From: Flavobacterium psychrophilum | Lineage (GTDB): Bacteria; Bacteroidota; Bacteroidia; Flavobacteriales; Flavobacteriaceae | Assembly: GCA_001708385.1 (NCBI GenBank) | Contig: CP012388.1 | Coordinates: 3,286,001-3,350,000, forward strand | Direction: 5' to 3' | Length of the DNA: 64,000 nt | Shown here: positions 15,579 to 23,604 of the stretch, piece after piece | How positions within the stretch are numbered: the first letter of the stretch is position 1 | Layout: every line of letters starts with the position of its first letter | Made by a program: the position numbers and the translations under genes | Notes under the pieces: model-generated | The model's database searches: none | Seen by the model: only the letters and a program-made list of their open reading frames with translations | What the model was told of the DNA's origin: nothing

Positions 15579-16742
15579 ATGTCCAAGATATTAATTATAG
15601 AAGACGAAGCCGCTATTCGCAGGGTATTGGGAAAAATACTTTCTGAAGAAAGCGACACCTACAAAGTGGAAGAGGCTGAAGACGGGCTACAGGGGCTTGA
15701 AAAGATAAAGAATGACGATTATGACCTTGTGTTGTGCGATATAAAAATGCCAAAAATGGATGGTGTTGAGGTGCTTGAAGCGGTAAAAAAGATAAAGCCC
15801 GAAATTCCGTTTGTAATGATATCGGGACATGGTGATATTGAAACCGCTATTAACACGATGCGCCTTGGCGCTTTTGACTATATCTCTAAACCGCCGGATT
15901 TAAACCGTTTATTAAATACCGTTCGTAATGCGCTTGACCGTAAAGTGCTTGTTGTAGAAAACAAGATGCTTAAAAAGAAAGTAAGCAAGAACTACGAAAT
16001 GGTAGGGGCAAGTGAGCCTATCAATCACATTAAAGAAATTATAGAAAAAGTAGCACCTACAGATGCGCGTGTACTTATTACCGGCCCCAACGGAACTGGT
16101 AAGGAGCTTGTAGCGCATTGGCTTCATGAAAAGAGCGAGCGTGCAGCAGCGCCTTTTATAGAGGTGAACTGTGCGGCTATACCGTCTGAACTTATAGAGA
16201 GCGAACTTTTCGGTCACGTTAAAGGTGCTTTTACCAGTGCTGTAAAAGACCGTGCCGGTAAGTTTGAAGCTGCCGATAAAGGAACTATTTTCCTTGATGA
16301 AATTGGCGATATGAGCCTTCCCGCACAGGCGAAGGTATTGCGTGCGCTTCAGGAAAATATGATTCAGAGGGTAGGGGCAGAAAAAGACATTAAGGTAGAC
16401 GTGCGTGTAATTGCCGCTACCAATAAAGACCTTAAAAAGGAAATTTCCGAAGGCCGTTTCCGTGAAGATTTATACCACCGCCTGGCTGTGATACTTGTAA
16501 AAGTTCCGGCCCTTAATGACAGGAGGGATGATATACCAACGCTGATTAATCATTTTGCTGAGAAAATTGCTTTAGAGCAGGGATCGGCACCGAAGAAGTT
16601 TTCGGCAGATGCCATAAAACTATTGCAGGAATACGATTGGACAGGCAATATACGTGAGCTACGTAATGTGGTTGAGCGTCTTATTATATTAGGTGGTAGC
16701 GAGATTAGCGAAAGTGATGTTAGGCTTTTTGCCAGTAAATAA
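15579..16742 (+). CDS. NtrC-like response regulator lacking a DNA-binding domain
   Basis: 387 residues. Receiver domain 1-120 with acidic pocket EDE and phospho-acceptor Asp54 (DIKMP), then a sigma-54-type AAA+ domain: Walker A GPNGTGKE near 169, GAFTSA near 216 (instead of GAFTGA), FLDEIGD near 240, and the C-terminal GNIRELRNVVERLIIL sensor region. The protein ends right after EISESDVRLFASK; the Fis-type helix-turn-helix that normally follows is absent although the frame is intact and the stop is genuine. No histidine kinase gene lies nearby. It is followed by a good terminator. Confidence 0.93.
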   Translation: MSKILIIEDEAAIRRVLGKILSEESDTYKVEEAEDGLQGLEKIKNDDYDLVLCDIKMPKMDGVEVLEAVKKIKPEIPFVMISGHGDIETAINTMRLGAFDYISKPPDLNRLLNTVRNALDRKVLVVENKMLKKKVSKNYEMVGASEPINHIKEIIEKVAPTDARVLITGPNGTGKELVAHWLHEKSERAAAPFIEVNCAAIPSELIESELFGHVKGAFTSAVKDRAGKFEAADKGTIFLDEIGDMSLPAQAKVLRALQENMIQRVGAEKDIKVDVRVIAATNKDLKKEISEGRFREDLYHRLAVILVKVPALNDRRDDIPTLINHFAEKIALEQGSAPKKFSADAIKLLQEYDWTGNIRELRNVVERLIILGGSEISESDVRLFASK

Positions 16743-16776
16743 TATATGTAATTGTATCACAGAGATGCAATAAGAA

Positions 16777-16806
16777 ACCTCAGATAATCTCTGAGGTTTT
16801 TTCTTT
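16777..16806 (+). terminator. Terminator after the NtrC-like gene
   Basis: Perfect 8-bp stem ACCTCAGA (16777-16784) / TCTGAGGT (16790-16797), loop TAATC, then a T-run. Confidence 0.8.
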
Positions 16807-16887
16807 TTCTTTTTCGTTACTTTGTAGTCTGCAAATTGAAAGCGATATTCAGTTTGTAATTCGTAATTGATAATTCGTAATTAAAGA

Positions 16888-17589
16888 ATGTTTTTAAAGA
16901 AAATAAACGAAAAGCTGTCCCAGGCACTTGAAGATGCGGGATTAACTAAACCTACCGATTTGCAAAAAGAAACATGGGGTACCATTAAAAGTGGTGCTGA
17001 CTGTGTATTTCTTGCTGATTCTGATTTGGGTAAGTCTACCACTATTGTAATTAACGTAATTCAGCGTCTTGAGAAACCTTTTGAGGAATCACCACGTGCC
17101 CTGATCTTTGTAAAAGACAAAGCTAAGGTACTTGAAATGGTAGAAATGTTTAAGAAATACGACAGCTACGGTAACCTTCGTGTATACGGTGTTTACGAAC
17201 AGGGCGATATAGACTACGACAAAAATCAGATATCTTTAGGTATAGATGTACTTATCGGCTCTACACCAAGGCTAAGTGATATGTTCTCTTCGGCTGGGTT
17301 TGACGTAAACCAGCTTAAGATGTTTATTGTTGACGATATTGAAGACCAGCTTAAAGTAAGAATGGAAACCAAGATCGTTAGGATATCTAACAGCATCAAT
17401 AAAACACAGCGTTTATTCTTTACCGATGTTATTACCGACCGTGTAGAGATACTTGCCGATAAAATAATGATAGAGCCTGTTTTCTTTGAGTTTGACGATC
17501 ACGAAGAGGAAGATGAGGAATACGACGAAGAGTTGGAAGGACTTGATTTTGGCGACGACGACACAGAGGAAGAAGAAAACAATAAATAA
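16888..17589 (+). CDS. Degenerate DEAD-box helicase-like protein (N-terminal RecA domain only)
   Basis: 233 residues resembling the first RecA-like domain of DEAD-box RNA helicases: Q-motif region GLTKPTDLQ (18-26), a broken Walker A ADSDLGKST (43-51), motif Ib-like STPRL, VDDIED near 149 where DEAD should be, and FFTD where SAT should be. The second RecA domain is missing and is replaced by a ~35-residue acidic tail (EEEDEEYDEELEG and after). ATP hydrolysis and unwinding are therefore unlikely, though RNA or protein binding may persist. It is followed after 11 bases by a DUF2007 gene and is probably co-transcribed with it. Confidence 0.8.
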   Translation: MFLKKINEKLSQALEDAGLTKPTDLQKETWGTIKSGADCVFLADSDLGKSTTIVINVIQRLEKPFEESPRALIFVKDKAKVLEMVEMFKKYDSYGNLRVYGVYEQGDIDYDKNQISLGIDVLIGSTPRLSDMFSSAGFDVNQLKMFIVDDIEDQLKVRMETKIVRISNSINKTQRLFFTDVITDRVEILADKIMIEPVFFEFDDHEEEDEEYDEELEGLDFGDDDTEEEENNK

Positions 17590-17600
17590 GACAAACCATT

Positions 17601-17825
17601 ATGGCATTAGTTAAAATATTTTCAGGCAGCGAGATATTAGCGCAGGCTTTGCAGACACGATTAGAAAAAATTGGCGTAGGCGTTATCGTTAAAAATAACA
17701 TACAATCGTCTACAATGTCGGGGTTTGGAGGTTTAGGCCAGGCTGTAGAAGTATTTATAGAGGACAGGGATAAAGAAAAAGAAAAGGTAGCTAAGGTTAT
17801 CGAAGACTTTAAAATGGGGAACTAG
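17601..17825 (+). CDS. DUF2007 domain protein
   Basis: 74 residues: ferredoxin-like small domain of the DUF2007 'putative signal transducing protein' family, with the opening LVKIFSGSEILAQALQTRLEKIGV and the later FGGLGQAVEVFIEDRDKEKA-like strand (here DRDKEKEKV). Soluble, no signal. It is 11 bases after the degenerate DEAD-box gene and 7 bases before a hypothetical gene, so the three form an operon. Confidence 0.85.
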   Translation: MALVKIFSGSEILAQALQTRLEKIGVGVIVKNNIQSSTMSGFGGLGQAVEVFIEDRDKEKEKVAKVIEDFKMGN

Positions 17826-17832
17826 TTGCTGA

Positions 17833-18282
17833 ATGAACCCATTTAAAATCTATACTAAAAATACCCGATTCTCATTCTTTAAGAAAAAGGAAGAATATCA
17901 TTTAGATGGTGAGATTACATTTTTAGATAATCGCATCCTTATAAATGATACCGTGTTTAGTATAGATGCCCTTAACGCTATAACTTTTCCAAGTTTTGAT
18001 GACTATAAAGGAAAGATCATAAACTCTGTTGATAATAATGTATCTGATGGCGTGAGCAATATTGTTGAGTTACATGGTAAAGATGGGAAAAAGACGATCT
18101 ATTATTTTCAACTAGACTATCGCTACCAGATGCGTGATCTCAGGGGGCAATTAATACAGTATCATCTGGCAGGCAAATTGGACTTTATAAACCTTACAAA
18201 TATTTTCGGCTTAGAAAGTTTTAATGCTATCCAAAATTTTAAAAAATCACTGCCCGAAGGTGGCAATATTAAAAGCTATTGA
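17833..18282 (+). CDS. Hypothetical protein
   Basis: 149 residues, no signal peptide, no TM helix and no family I recognise. The N-terminal half is rich in alternating hydrophobic strands (EITFLDNRILINDTVFSIDAL), the middle has a Lys/Asp-rich hairpin (ELHGKDGKKTIYYFQLDYRYQM), and the C-terminal part looks helical. The strand pattern is reminiscent of PH-like folds, a weak impression only. Third gene of the DEAD-like/DUF2007 operon; a weak terminator overlaps its stop codon. Confidence 0.7.
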   Translation: MNPFKIYTKNTRFSFFKKKEEYHLDGEITFLDNRILINDTVFSIDALNAITFPSFDDYKGKIINSVDNNVSDGVSNIVELHGKDGKKTIYYFQLDYRYQMRDLRGQLIQYHLAGKLDFINLTNIFGLESFNAIQNFKKSLPEGGNIKSY

Positions 18283-18303
18283 TTTTCAGTAGCTTTTTCT
18301 TTT
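18271..18303 (+). terminator. Possible weak terminator
   Basis: AAAAGCTA (18271-18278) / TAGCTTTT (18290-18297), 11-nt loop, then TC and a T-run; the left arm lies in the last codons of the preceding gene. Confidence 0.5.
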
Positions 18304-18333
18304 TATATTGCCGGCTAAAATCCCTGTATAGTA

Positions 18334-19158
18334 ATGATCAAAAGTTTAAAATTTATAGTCCTGACACTTGGCTCTTTTCTGGCTGTGATTTATATAGTGG
18401 CTATAACATATCTATATTTTAATCAGGAGAGCCTTATTTTTCAGCCTGAGATATTGGCCAAGGATTATAAATTCAGTTTTCAGGGCGATTTAAAAGAGAT
18501 GTACATCTCTGTAGAGAAGGATGTAAATCTACATGGCGTTTTGTTTAGAACTCATGAAAGTAAAGGGCTTATATTTTACCTGCATGGTAACGGCGGATCT
18601 GTAAAAGGATGGGGAGATATAGGAGCTACTTACAACCAGATGGGGTATGATATCTTTATTTTAGATTACAGGGGATATGGTAAGAGTAATGGAAAGATAA
18701 GTAGTGAAGCTCAATTGTTCGATGACCTGAAAAAAGCTTATAGCCATTTACTGTCGATATATCCTGAAGGCAAAATAATAATTACGGGCTACTCTATAGG
18801 TACAGGGCTGGCTGCTATGCTGGCATCTGAAAATAATCCGAAAGCACTTGTGTTGCAGGCTCCATATTACAGTTTAAAAGAAACTATAAACAGCACTATG
18901 CCTTTGATGCCCGACTTTTTACAGAAATATGATTTTGAAACGTATAAATTTTTACAGAAAGTAAAGGCTCCGGTTTGTATTTTTCATGGTACTGCAGACA
19001 CTATTTTGCCTTATAGCAATTCAGAAAAATTAAGGTCGGTATTCAAAAAGAATGACGTGCTTGTTACACTTCCCGGTGAAGGCCATAATACAATTACCGA
19101 TAATGAGCTTTTTAAAACGGAATTTAAAAAGTTTGCCGATAGGATGTTGCAATACTAA
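18334..19158 (+). CDS. Membrane-anchored alpha/beta hydrolase (S33-like)
   Basis: 274 residues. N-terminal TM anchor (about 5-28), then an alpha/beta-hydrolase core: oxyanion region FYLHGNGGSVKGW, nucleophile elbow GYSIGTG (Ser near residue 151), acid region HGTADTILPY and catalytic His in GEGHN near the C-terminus, so the triad looks complete. The family (YqkD/BEM46-like) contains esterases and depolymerases of unclear substrate. The active domain probably faces the periplasm. It converges with the small membrane-protein array, whose last stop is 1 base away. Confidence 0.88.
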   Translation: MIKSLKFIVLTLGSFLAVIYIVAITYLYFNQESLIFQPEILAKDYKFSFQGDLKEMYISVEKDVNLHGVLFRTHESKGLIFYLHGNGGSVKGWGDIGATYNQMGYDIFILDYRGYGKSNGKISSEAQLFDDLKKAYSHLLSIYPEGKIIITGYSIGTGLAAMLASENNPKALVLQAPYYSLKETINSTMPLMPDFLQKYDFETYKFLQKVKAPVCIFHGTADTILPYSNSEKLRSVFKKNDVLVTLPGEGHNTITDNELFKTEFKKFADRMLQY

Positions 19159-19344
19159 TTAAGCTTTAGCCTTCTTCTTTTTAAAAAGGTAGCCAATTAT
19201 CAATCCAACGACAATCCACAACGGAATGCCTAAAAGTATTTTTGAAACAGTAAATTTTTCGTGATCGAAAAGCGGGAAAATAATCATTGTAATGATGTAA
19301 AGAATACCGCCCCACACTAAACCTGATCTAACCCATTTTTTCAT
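19159..19344 (-). CDS. Small two-TM membrane protein, array copy C
   Basis: 61 residues. Pattern: amphipathic start MKKWVRSGLVWG, TM helix 1, loop with IFPLFDHEKF, TM helix 2 ending VGLIIGYLF, basic tail KKKKAKA. It is clearly paralogous to the two genes upstream (shared W-V-K/R start, FPLF loop and GY end). Its ATG overlaps the upstream stop by one base (TAATG). No annotated family known to me. Confidence 0.75.
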   Translation of the reverse strand: MKKWVRSGLVWGGILYIITMIIFPLFDHEKFTVSKILLGIPLWIVVGLIIGYLFKKKKAKA

Positions 19345-19547
19345 TATTGTAGTTTTTTATTTGTTCTTTTTCTAACAAAAAAGTAACCGAAAAGAAATCC
19401 AAATGGCGTAAAAACCAGTAACGCGGTAAGCGATCGTTGAAGCGAAATTTCTTCATGGCTGAAAAGAGGAAACAGCACTGACATGCATAATGACATCCAG
19501 ACTGACCAGATAATAGACTGCTTTACCCACGGTTGTATTGGTTTCAT
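19344..19547 (-). CDS. Small two-TM membrane protein, array copy B
   Basis: 67 residues, the most diverged copy: MKPIQPWVKQSIIW start with four extra residues, LFPLFSHEEI loop, second TM helix ending FGFLFGYFF, tail VRKRTNKKLQ. It lies 18 bases after copy A and overlaps copy C by one base, so all copies are translated from one messenger. Function unknown; both termini rich in Lys/Arg suggest both face the cytoplasm. Confidence 0.75.
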   Translation of the reverse strand: MKPIQPWVKQSIIWSVWMSLCMSVLFPLFSHEEISLQRSLTALLVFTPFGFLFGYFFVRKRTNKKLQ

Positions 19548-19565
19548 AATTATTTCACCTTTTTA

Positions 19566-19754
19566 TTATTGTTTCTTAGGTTCTTTTTTACGCGATACAT
19601 AGCCAAATATGAGTCCGAATACCAGCCACACCGGTATGCTTACCAAAAGCTTCATAGGCTGAACGGCCTCACCATCAAATAAAGGGAATAACACATTAAT
19701 CGCTACTACCATGAATAGTCCCCAGAACAATCCAAATTTCACCCAGTTTTTCAT
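19566..19754 (-). CDS. Small two-TM membrane protein, array copy A
   Basis: 62 residues: MKNWVKFGLFWG start, TM1, LFPLFDGEAV loop, TM2 ending FGLIFGYV, tail SRKKEPKKQ. It starts one base after the stop of a shortened fourth copy that has the same start and same PKKQ end. Translational coupling through the array is likely. No homologue family recognised. Confidence 0.75.
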   Translation of the reverse strand: MKNWVKFGLFWGLFMVVAINVLFPLFDGEAVQPMKLLVSIPVWLVFGLIFGYVSRKKEPKKQ

Positions 19755-19755
19755 C

Positions 19756-19845
19756 CTATTGTTTTTTCGGTATTCTTTTGTTATTCCTGTTTAAGTAGCC
19801 ACTAATAAGTCCAGAGGACATCCCTGTTTTAACCCACGGTTTCAT
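19756..19845 (-). CDS. Internally deleted fourth copy of the small membrane-protein family
   Basis: 29 codons: MKPWVKTG, then GLISGY and a tail ending PKKQ, stop. The first eight residues match the start of the family and the last part matches its end (GLIFGY...PKKQ in copy A), but both TM helices and the FPLF loop between are missing. It therefore looks like a copy that lost an internal segment of about 100 bases while keeping its frame. It is the first gene after the minus-strand promoter at 19872-19903 and its stop is one base from the ATG of copy A, so it may now serve as a leader peptide. Confidence 0.6.
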   Translation of the reverse strand: MKPWVKTGMSSGLISGYLNRNNKRIPKKQ

Positions 19846-19871
19846 AAAAAATCAGCTATAGATTGTTAACC

Positions 19872-19903
19872 CAAAGATAACCAATCTTTTTATGTTCCGC
19901 AAA
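19872..19903 (-). promoter_or_regulatory. Promoter of the small membrane-protein array
   Basis: Minus strand: TTTG (19900-19903), 20-bp spacer, TATCTTTG (19872-19879), about 27 bases before the ATG at 19845. Confidence 0.7.
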
Positions 19904-19913
19904 CAAAGCGGCG

Positions 19914-19943
19914 TTGTGCAATTGCCTAATTATCCTATCTTTG
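19914..19943 (+). promoter_or_regulatory. Promoter of the ABC-F gene
   Basis: TTG (19914-19916), 19-bp spacer, TATCTTTG (19936-19943), leader about 19 bases. It is back-to-back with the array promoter; the two -33 elements are 10 bases apart. Confidence 0.75.
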
Positions 19944-19962
19944 CGGCTTCAAAAAAATATTC

Positions 19963-21618
19963 ATGATTACAATAGATGCGCTTTCGGTACAGTTTGGCGG
20001 TACCACACTTTTTAGTGATGTTTCATTCTCTATAAACGAAACCGACAAAATAGCCTTAATGGGTAAAAATGGTGCGGGAAAAAGTACATTGCTTAAAATT
20101 ATAGCAGGAGTAAGTAAACCATCAACAGGAAATATTTCGGCACCCAAAGGTACTGTTATTGCTTACCTGCCACAGCACTTACTTACCGAAGATAACGCAA
20201 CTGTAATTGAAGAAACATCTAAGGCCTTTGAAAGCATCTTTAAGATGAAGGCCGAAATTGATGCCCTTAATGAGGAGCTTACAGTGCGTACCGATTACGA
20301 ATCGGATGAATACTATAAGATCATCGAAAAAGTATCTGAGCTTAGCGAGAAATTCTATTCTATTGAAGAAGTAAATTATGAAGCAGAGGTAGAAAAGGTA
20401 CTTGTAGGTATGGGTTTTTCGCGTGACGATTTTAACCGCCCAACGTCAGAATTCAGCGGAGGCTGGAGGATGCGTATCGAGCTGGCTAAAATTCTGTTGC
20501 AAAAACCGGATCTTATCCTTTTGGATGAGCCTACCAACCACATGGATATTGAAAGTATACAGTGGCTTGAAGATTTCCTTATAAACAGTGCCAAAGCTGT
20601 AATGGTGATATCGCACGACAGGGCGTTTGTAGATAATATTACAACACGTACCATAGAGGTTACTATGGGAAGGATATACGATTACAAAGCAAAATACTCA
20701 CACTATCTTGAGCTTCGTAAAGACCGTCGTGCCCACCAGCAAAAAGCGTATGATGAGCAGCAGAAGATGATTGCTGAAAACACAGAATTTATTGAGCGTT
20801 TTAAAGGAACATATTCTAAAACACTTCAGGTACAGTCGCGCGTAAAAATGCTTGAAAAACTGGAACTTGTCGAGGTTGACGAAGTAGATACATCGGCACT
20901 TAGGCTTAAGTTTCCGGCAGCGCCACGCTCAGGGCAGTATCCTTTAGTGGTTACAGAACTTTCTAAAGCCTACGGTGACCATGTGGTATTTAAAGATGCT
21001 TCTATGGTTATAGAACGCGGACAAAAACTTGCCTTTGTAGGTAAGAATGGTGAAGGTAAATCGACCATGATAAAAGCTATTATGGGAGAGATTGATTTTG
21101 AGGGTAAACTGGAGCTTGGGCATAACATTCAGGTTGGGTATTTTGCTCAGAACCAGGCGGCGATGCTTGACGAGAACCTGACTGTTTTTGAAACCATTGA
21201 CCAAATTGCTGTTGGAGAAATTCGTACACAGATAAAAAACCTACTTGGTGCATTTATGTTTAGCGGTGATGATACTACTAAGAAAGTAAAAGTACTTTCA
21301 GGTGGAGAGAAAACACGTCTTGCCATGATAAAGCTATTGCTTGAGCCGGTTAACCTGCTTATTCTGGATGAGCCTACCAACCACCTTGATATGAAAACCA
21401 AAGATATTATTAAAGATGCCCTTAAGGCGTTTGATGGTACTGTGGTATTGGTATCTCACGACAGGGATTTCCTTAACGGACTTGTAACAAAAGTGTTTGA
21501 GTTTGGAAACAAACGCGTTAAAGAGCATTTTGAAGATATAAAAGGTTTCCTTGAACTTAAAAAGATGGAGAATCTTAGGGAAATAGAGAAAAATAATAAA
21601 TTCCTGTATCATGCGTAA
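19963..21618 (+). CDS. ABC-F family ATPase (YbiT-like)
   Basis: 551 residues with two nucleotide-binding domains and no TM segments. NBD1 Walker A GKNGAGKST (about 36-44), signature FSGGWRMRIELAKIL, Walker B LILLDEPTNHMD; a linker of charged helices (about 240-310); NBD2 Walker A GKNGEGKST, signature LSGGEKTRLAMIKLL, Walker B LLILDEPTNHLD. ABC-F proteins act at the ribosome E site to resolve stalling. The length and EPTNHMD/EPTNHLD motifs fit the YbiT/Ettb branch, but subfamily assignment by eye is uncertain. The last 8 bases overlap the next gene. Confidence 0.92.
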   Translation: MITIDALSVQFGGTTLFSDVSFSINETDKIALMGKNGAGKSTLLKIIAGVSKPSTGNISAPKGTVIAYLPQHLLTEDNATVIEETSKAFESIFKMKAEIDALNEELTVRTDYESDEYYKIIEKVSELSEKFYSIEEVNYEAEVEKVLVGMGFSRDDFNRPTSEFSGGWRMRIELAKILLQKPDLILLDEPTNHMDIESIQWLEDFLINSAKAVMVISHDRAFVDNITTRTIEVTMGRIYDYKAKYSHYLELRKDRRAHQQKAYDEQQKMIAENTEFIERFKGTYSKTLQVQSRVKMLEKLELVEVDEVDTSALRLKFPAAPRSGQYPLVVTELSKAYGDHVVFKDASMVIERGQKLAFVGKNGEGKSTMIKAIMGEIDFEGKLELGHNIQVGYFAQNQAAMLDENLTVFETIDQIAVGEIRTQIKNLLGAFMFSGDDTTKKVKVLSGGEKTRLAMIKLLLEPVNLLILDEPTNHLDMKTKDIIKDALKAFDGTVVLVSHDRDFLNGLVTKVFEFGNKRVKEHFEDIKGFLELKKMENLREIEKNNKFLYHA

Positions 21619-22540
21619 AACACTATATTTATTATTCGTCCTGTTTTATGGATGTGTTGTTTTTGCGCAGGATGGTAAACAGCTCCTTTTAAAAAAGGAG
21701 CTGTTTACGCAACAGAATGACTATCCGTTTATAAATCGCATAGTATATAAGGATAGTATAAATGTATATGCTATTACGTATTTAAGCGATGGGCTTAAAG
21801 TAAACGGTTATATGGTTACTCCAAAAGGCAGTGGGCCATATCCTGCTGTAATTGTGAATCGGGGAGGTAACCGCAATTTTGGAGCGTGGGATATAAGACA
21901 GGTTTATGTCCAGCTTGGAAGTATTGCAAAAGAAGGATTTGTAGTTATTGCGAGTCAGTATCGCGGTAATGGCGGAAGCGAGGGTAAGGAGCAATTTGGT
22001 GGTGACGATGTAAATGACATTGTTAACCTTATAGATGTTCTTGCCGGGGTAAAACAAGCCGATACGAGCCGTATTGGTATGTACGGTTGGAGCAGGGGAG
22101 GAATGATGACTTATCTTGCACTTACCAAAACCACTAAAATTAAAGCTGCTGCGGTTGGAGGCGCGCTAACAGATCTAAACGCAACCGATAGGCCTGAGAT
22201 GGCAACGGTTTTTCAGGAGCTTATACCGGAGTATGCCTTGAATAAAAAAGATGCACTGGATAAACGCTCGGCAATACAATGGGTAAATAAATTACCTAAA
22301 AATGTACCAATACTCATAATGCATGGAACATCGGACTGGAGGGTTAAGCCCGAACAAAGCCTGAACATGGCACTTGAGTTTGAAAAATTACGGATACCGT
22401 ACCGCCTGCTAATGTTCGAAGGAAGCGATCATGGTATAACAGAGCACAGGGACGAAGTAAACCTCCAGGTTATTAACTGGTTTAACAGATACCTTAAAAA
22501 TAACGAACCTTTGCCCGATATGAACTATCATGGCAGATAA
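21611..22540 (+). CDS. Exported prolyl-oligopeptidase/dienelactone-hydrolase-like protein
   Basis: 309 residues. Signal peptide (RKTLYLLFVLFYGCVVFA, then Q), then an S9-type alpha/beta hydrolase without beta-propeller: oxyanion NRGGN, nucleophile GWSRGG (Ser near 159), acid HGTSDWRV, His in GSDHGI. All triad elements are present, so it is probably active in the periplasm on peptides or esters. Its ATG overlaps the ABC-F gene end by 8 bases, making translational coupling likely. Codons 22-33 contain a perfect 16-bp inverted repeat. Confidence 0.87.
   Translation: MRKTLYLLFVLFYGCVVFAQDGKQLLLKKELFTQQNDYPFINRIVYKDSINVYAITYLSDGLKVNGYMVTPKGSGPYPAVIVNRGGNRNFGAWDIRQVYVQLGSIAKEGFVVIASQYRGNGGSEGKEQFGGDDVNDIVNLIDVLAGVKQADTSRIGMYGWSRGGMMTYLALTKTTKIKAAAVGGALTDLNATDRPEMATVFQELIPEYALNKKDALDKRSAIQWVNKLPKNVPILIMHGTSDWRVKPEQSLNMALEFEKLRIPYRLLMFEGSDHGITEHRDEVNLQVINWFNRYLKNNEPLPDMNYHGR
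21675..21708. repeat. Perfect inverted repeat inside the coding sequence
   Basis: GTAAACAGCTCCTTTT (21675-21690), spacer AA, and its exact reverse complement (21693-21708). It lies just after the signal-peptide codons of the gene at 21611 and encodes a K/L-rich stretch of the mature N-terminus. Confidence 0.85.
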
Positions 22541-22548
22541 AATAACGA

Positions 22549-22570
22549 ACTCCCTTTGGGAGTTTTTTTA
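22549..22570 (+). terminator. Terminator between hydrolase and AraC genes
   Basis: Stem ACTCCC (22549-22554) / GGGAGT (22558-22563), loop TTT, then a T-run. The T-run reaches the stop codon of the convergent AraC gene. Confidence 0.75.
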
Positions 22571-23533
22571 ATACCTGAATTTATCGGGCGTAATGCCAAA
22601 TTCTTTTTTAAAGGCTTTTGTGAAATTCTGAACAAATTTGTAACCACACAGCATAGCGATATCAGAAATAGATTTATCGTTTTCCAAAAGCAGTTTTTTG
22701 GCATCGAGCATGCGTATATCTTTCAGGTAGCCAAAAACCGTAGTGCCGTATATCTCTTTAAATCCTTTTTTTAGTTTAAAATCATTTATGCCTGCCATTC
22801 GTGCCAACTCTATAAGTGAGAACGGATGCGCAAGGTTTTCATCCATGATAGATTTTACGCGATGAATTTTTTCTATATCATGTCGTTTTAACCAACTGTT
22901 GGCGTGGTACTCCATCTGCTCAAATTGTTCCAACTGAAGCATCAATAACTTTATGATTTTAGATTCCACAAACAGGCTTTTAAGTATGCCTTTTCTTTTA
23001 CAGCCAATAATCTCTTGTATTATACTGTTCATTTCCGGAATGATAGACATATTGTCTTTCGCTAACATACTAAAATTTCTTGCCAGCATTGCTTTTTTGA
23101 AATCGTTCATTACCGGGTAAGCATCATTCACGAGGCTCAGAAAATAGCTTTCCGGAAAAATAATGTGCATTGAAAAAGTTGTTTCTTTTTCGTCGGGAGA
23201 ACTTACAAGGTATTCTTTATCGGGGCAGAATATAAGGTTGTGCTGATTTCCCGATAAATGGTACTGAGAGCCATTTTTTGTTGTAAGGCATGAATTCCCT
23301 AAAACCAGGAAATGCATTTCGATTACAGGTACAGGAAATTCTATACCAATAAAATAATCTTTATTCAGGCGTACATCGCCGTAGCAAACATGAATGTTTT
23401 TAAATGTAATTTTTTTAAAAGCAACGTGCCCTTTTGCCGTATGGAAGTCTCTATCGGTCTCGTATATACCCGTGTTTTCACTGTTGAAGAGGTCTATTAA
23501 GAAGTTTTCTTCAATATTTAAACTGTCTGTCAT
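22568..23533 (-). CDS. AraC-family transcriptional regulator
   Basis: 321 residues. A divergent N-terminal ~210-residue sensing region (cupin-like strands; not assignable further) precedes a complete double helix-turn-helix AraC domain at about 215-321: FSLIELARMAGINDFKLKKGFK, then DAKKLLLENDKSISDIAMLCGYKF and FTKAFKKEFGITPDKFRY. The style resembles the PchR/exoenzyme-regulator type common in Flavobacteria. It is divergent from the giant secreted protein gene, with a 16-bp perfect palindrome between them, a plausible shared operator. Confidence 0.9.
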   Translation of the reverse strand: MTDSLNIEENFLIDLFNSENTGIYETDRDFHTAKGHVAFKKITFKNIHVCYGDVRLNKDYFIGIEFPVPVIEMHFLVLGNSCLTTKNGSQYHLSGNQHNLIFCPDKEYLVSSPDEKETTFSMHIIFPESYFLSLVNDAYPVMNDFKKAMLARNFSMLAKDNMSIIPEMNSIIQEIIGCKRKGILKSLFVESKIIKLLMLQLEQFEQMEYHANSWLKRHDIEKIHRVKSIMDENLAHPFSLIELARMAGINDFKLKKGFKEIYGTTVFGYLKDIRMLDAKKLLLENDKSISDIAMLCGYKFVQNFTKAFKKEFGITPDKFRY

Positions 23534-23604
23534 GATGGCTTAAATAATCCTTTATTAATAATTTATAATCCTTTGCGAATAAAACGGGCTCTTTTTTATT
23601 GAGG

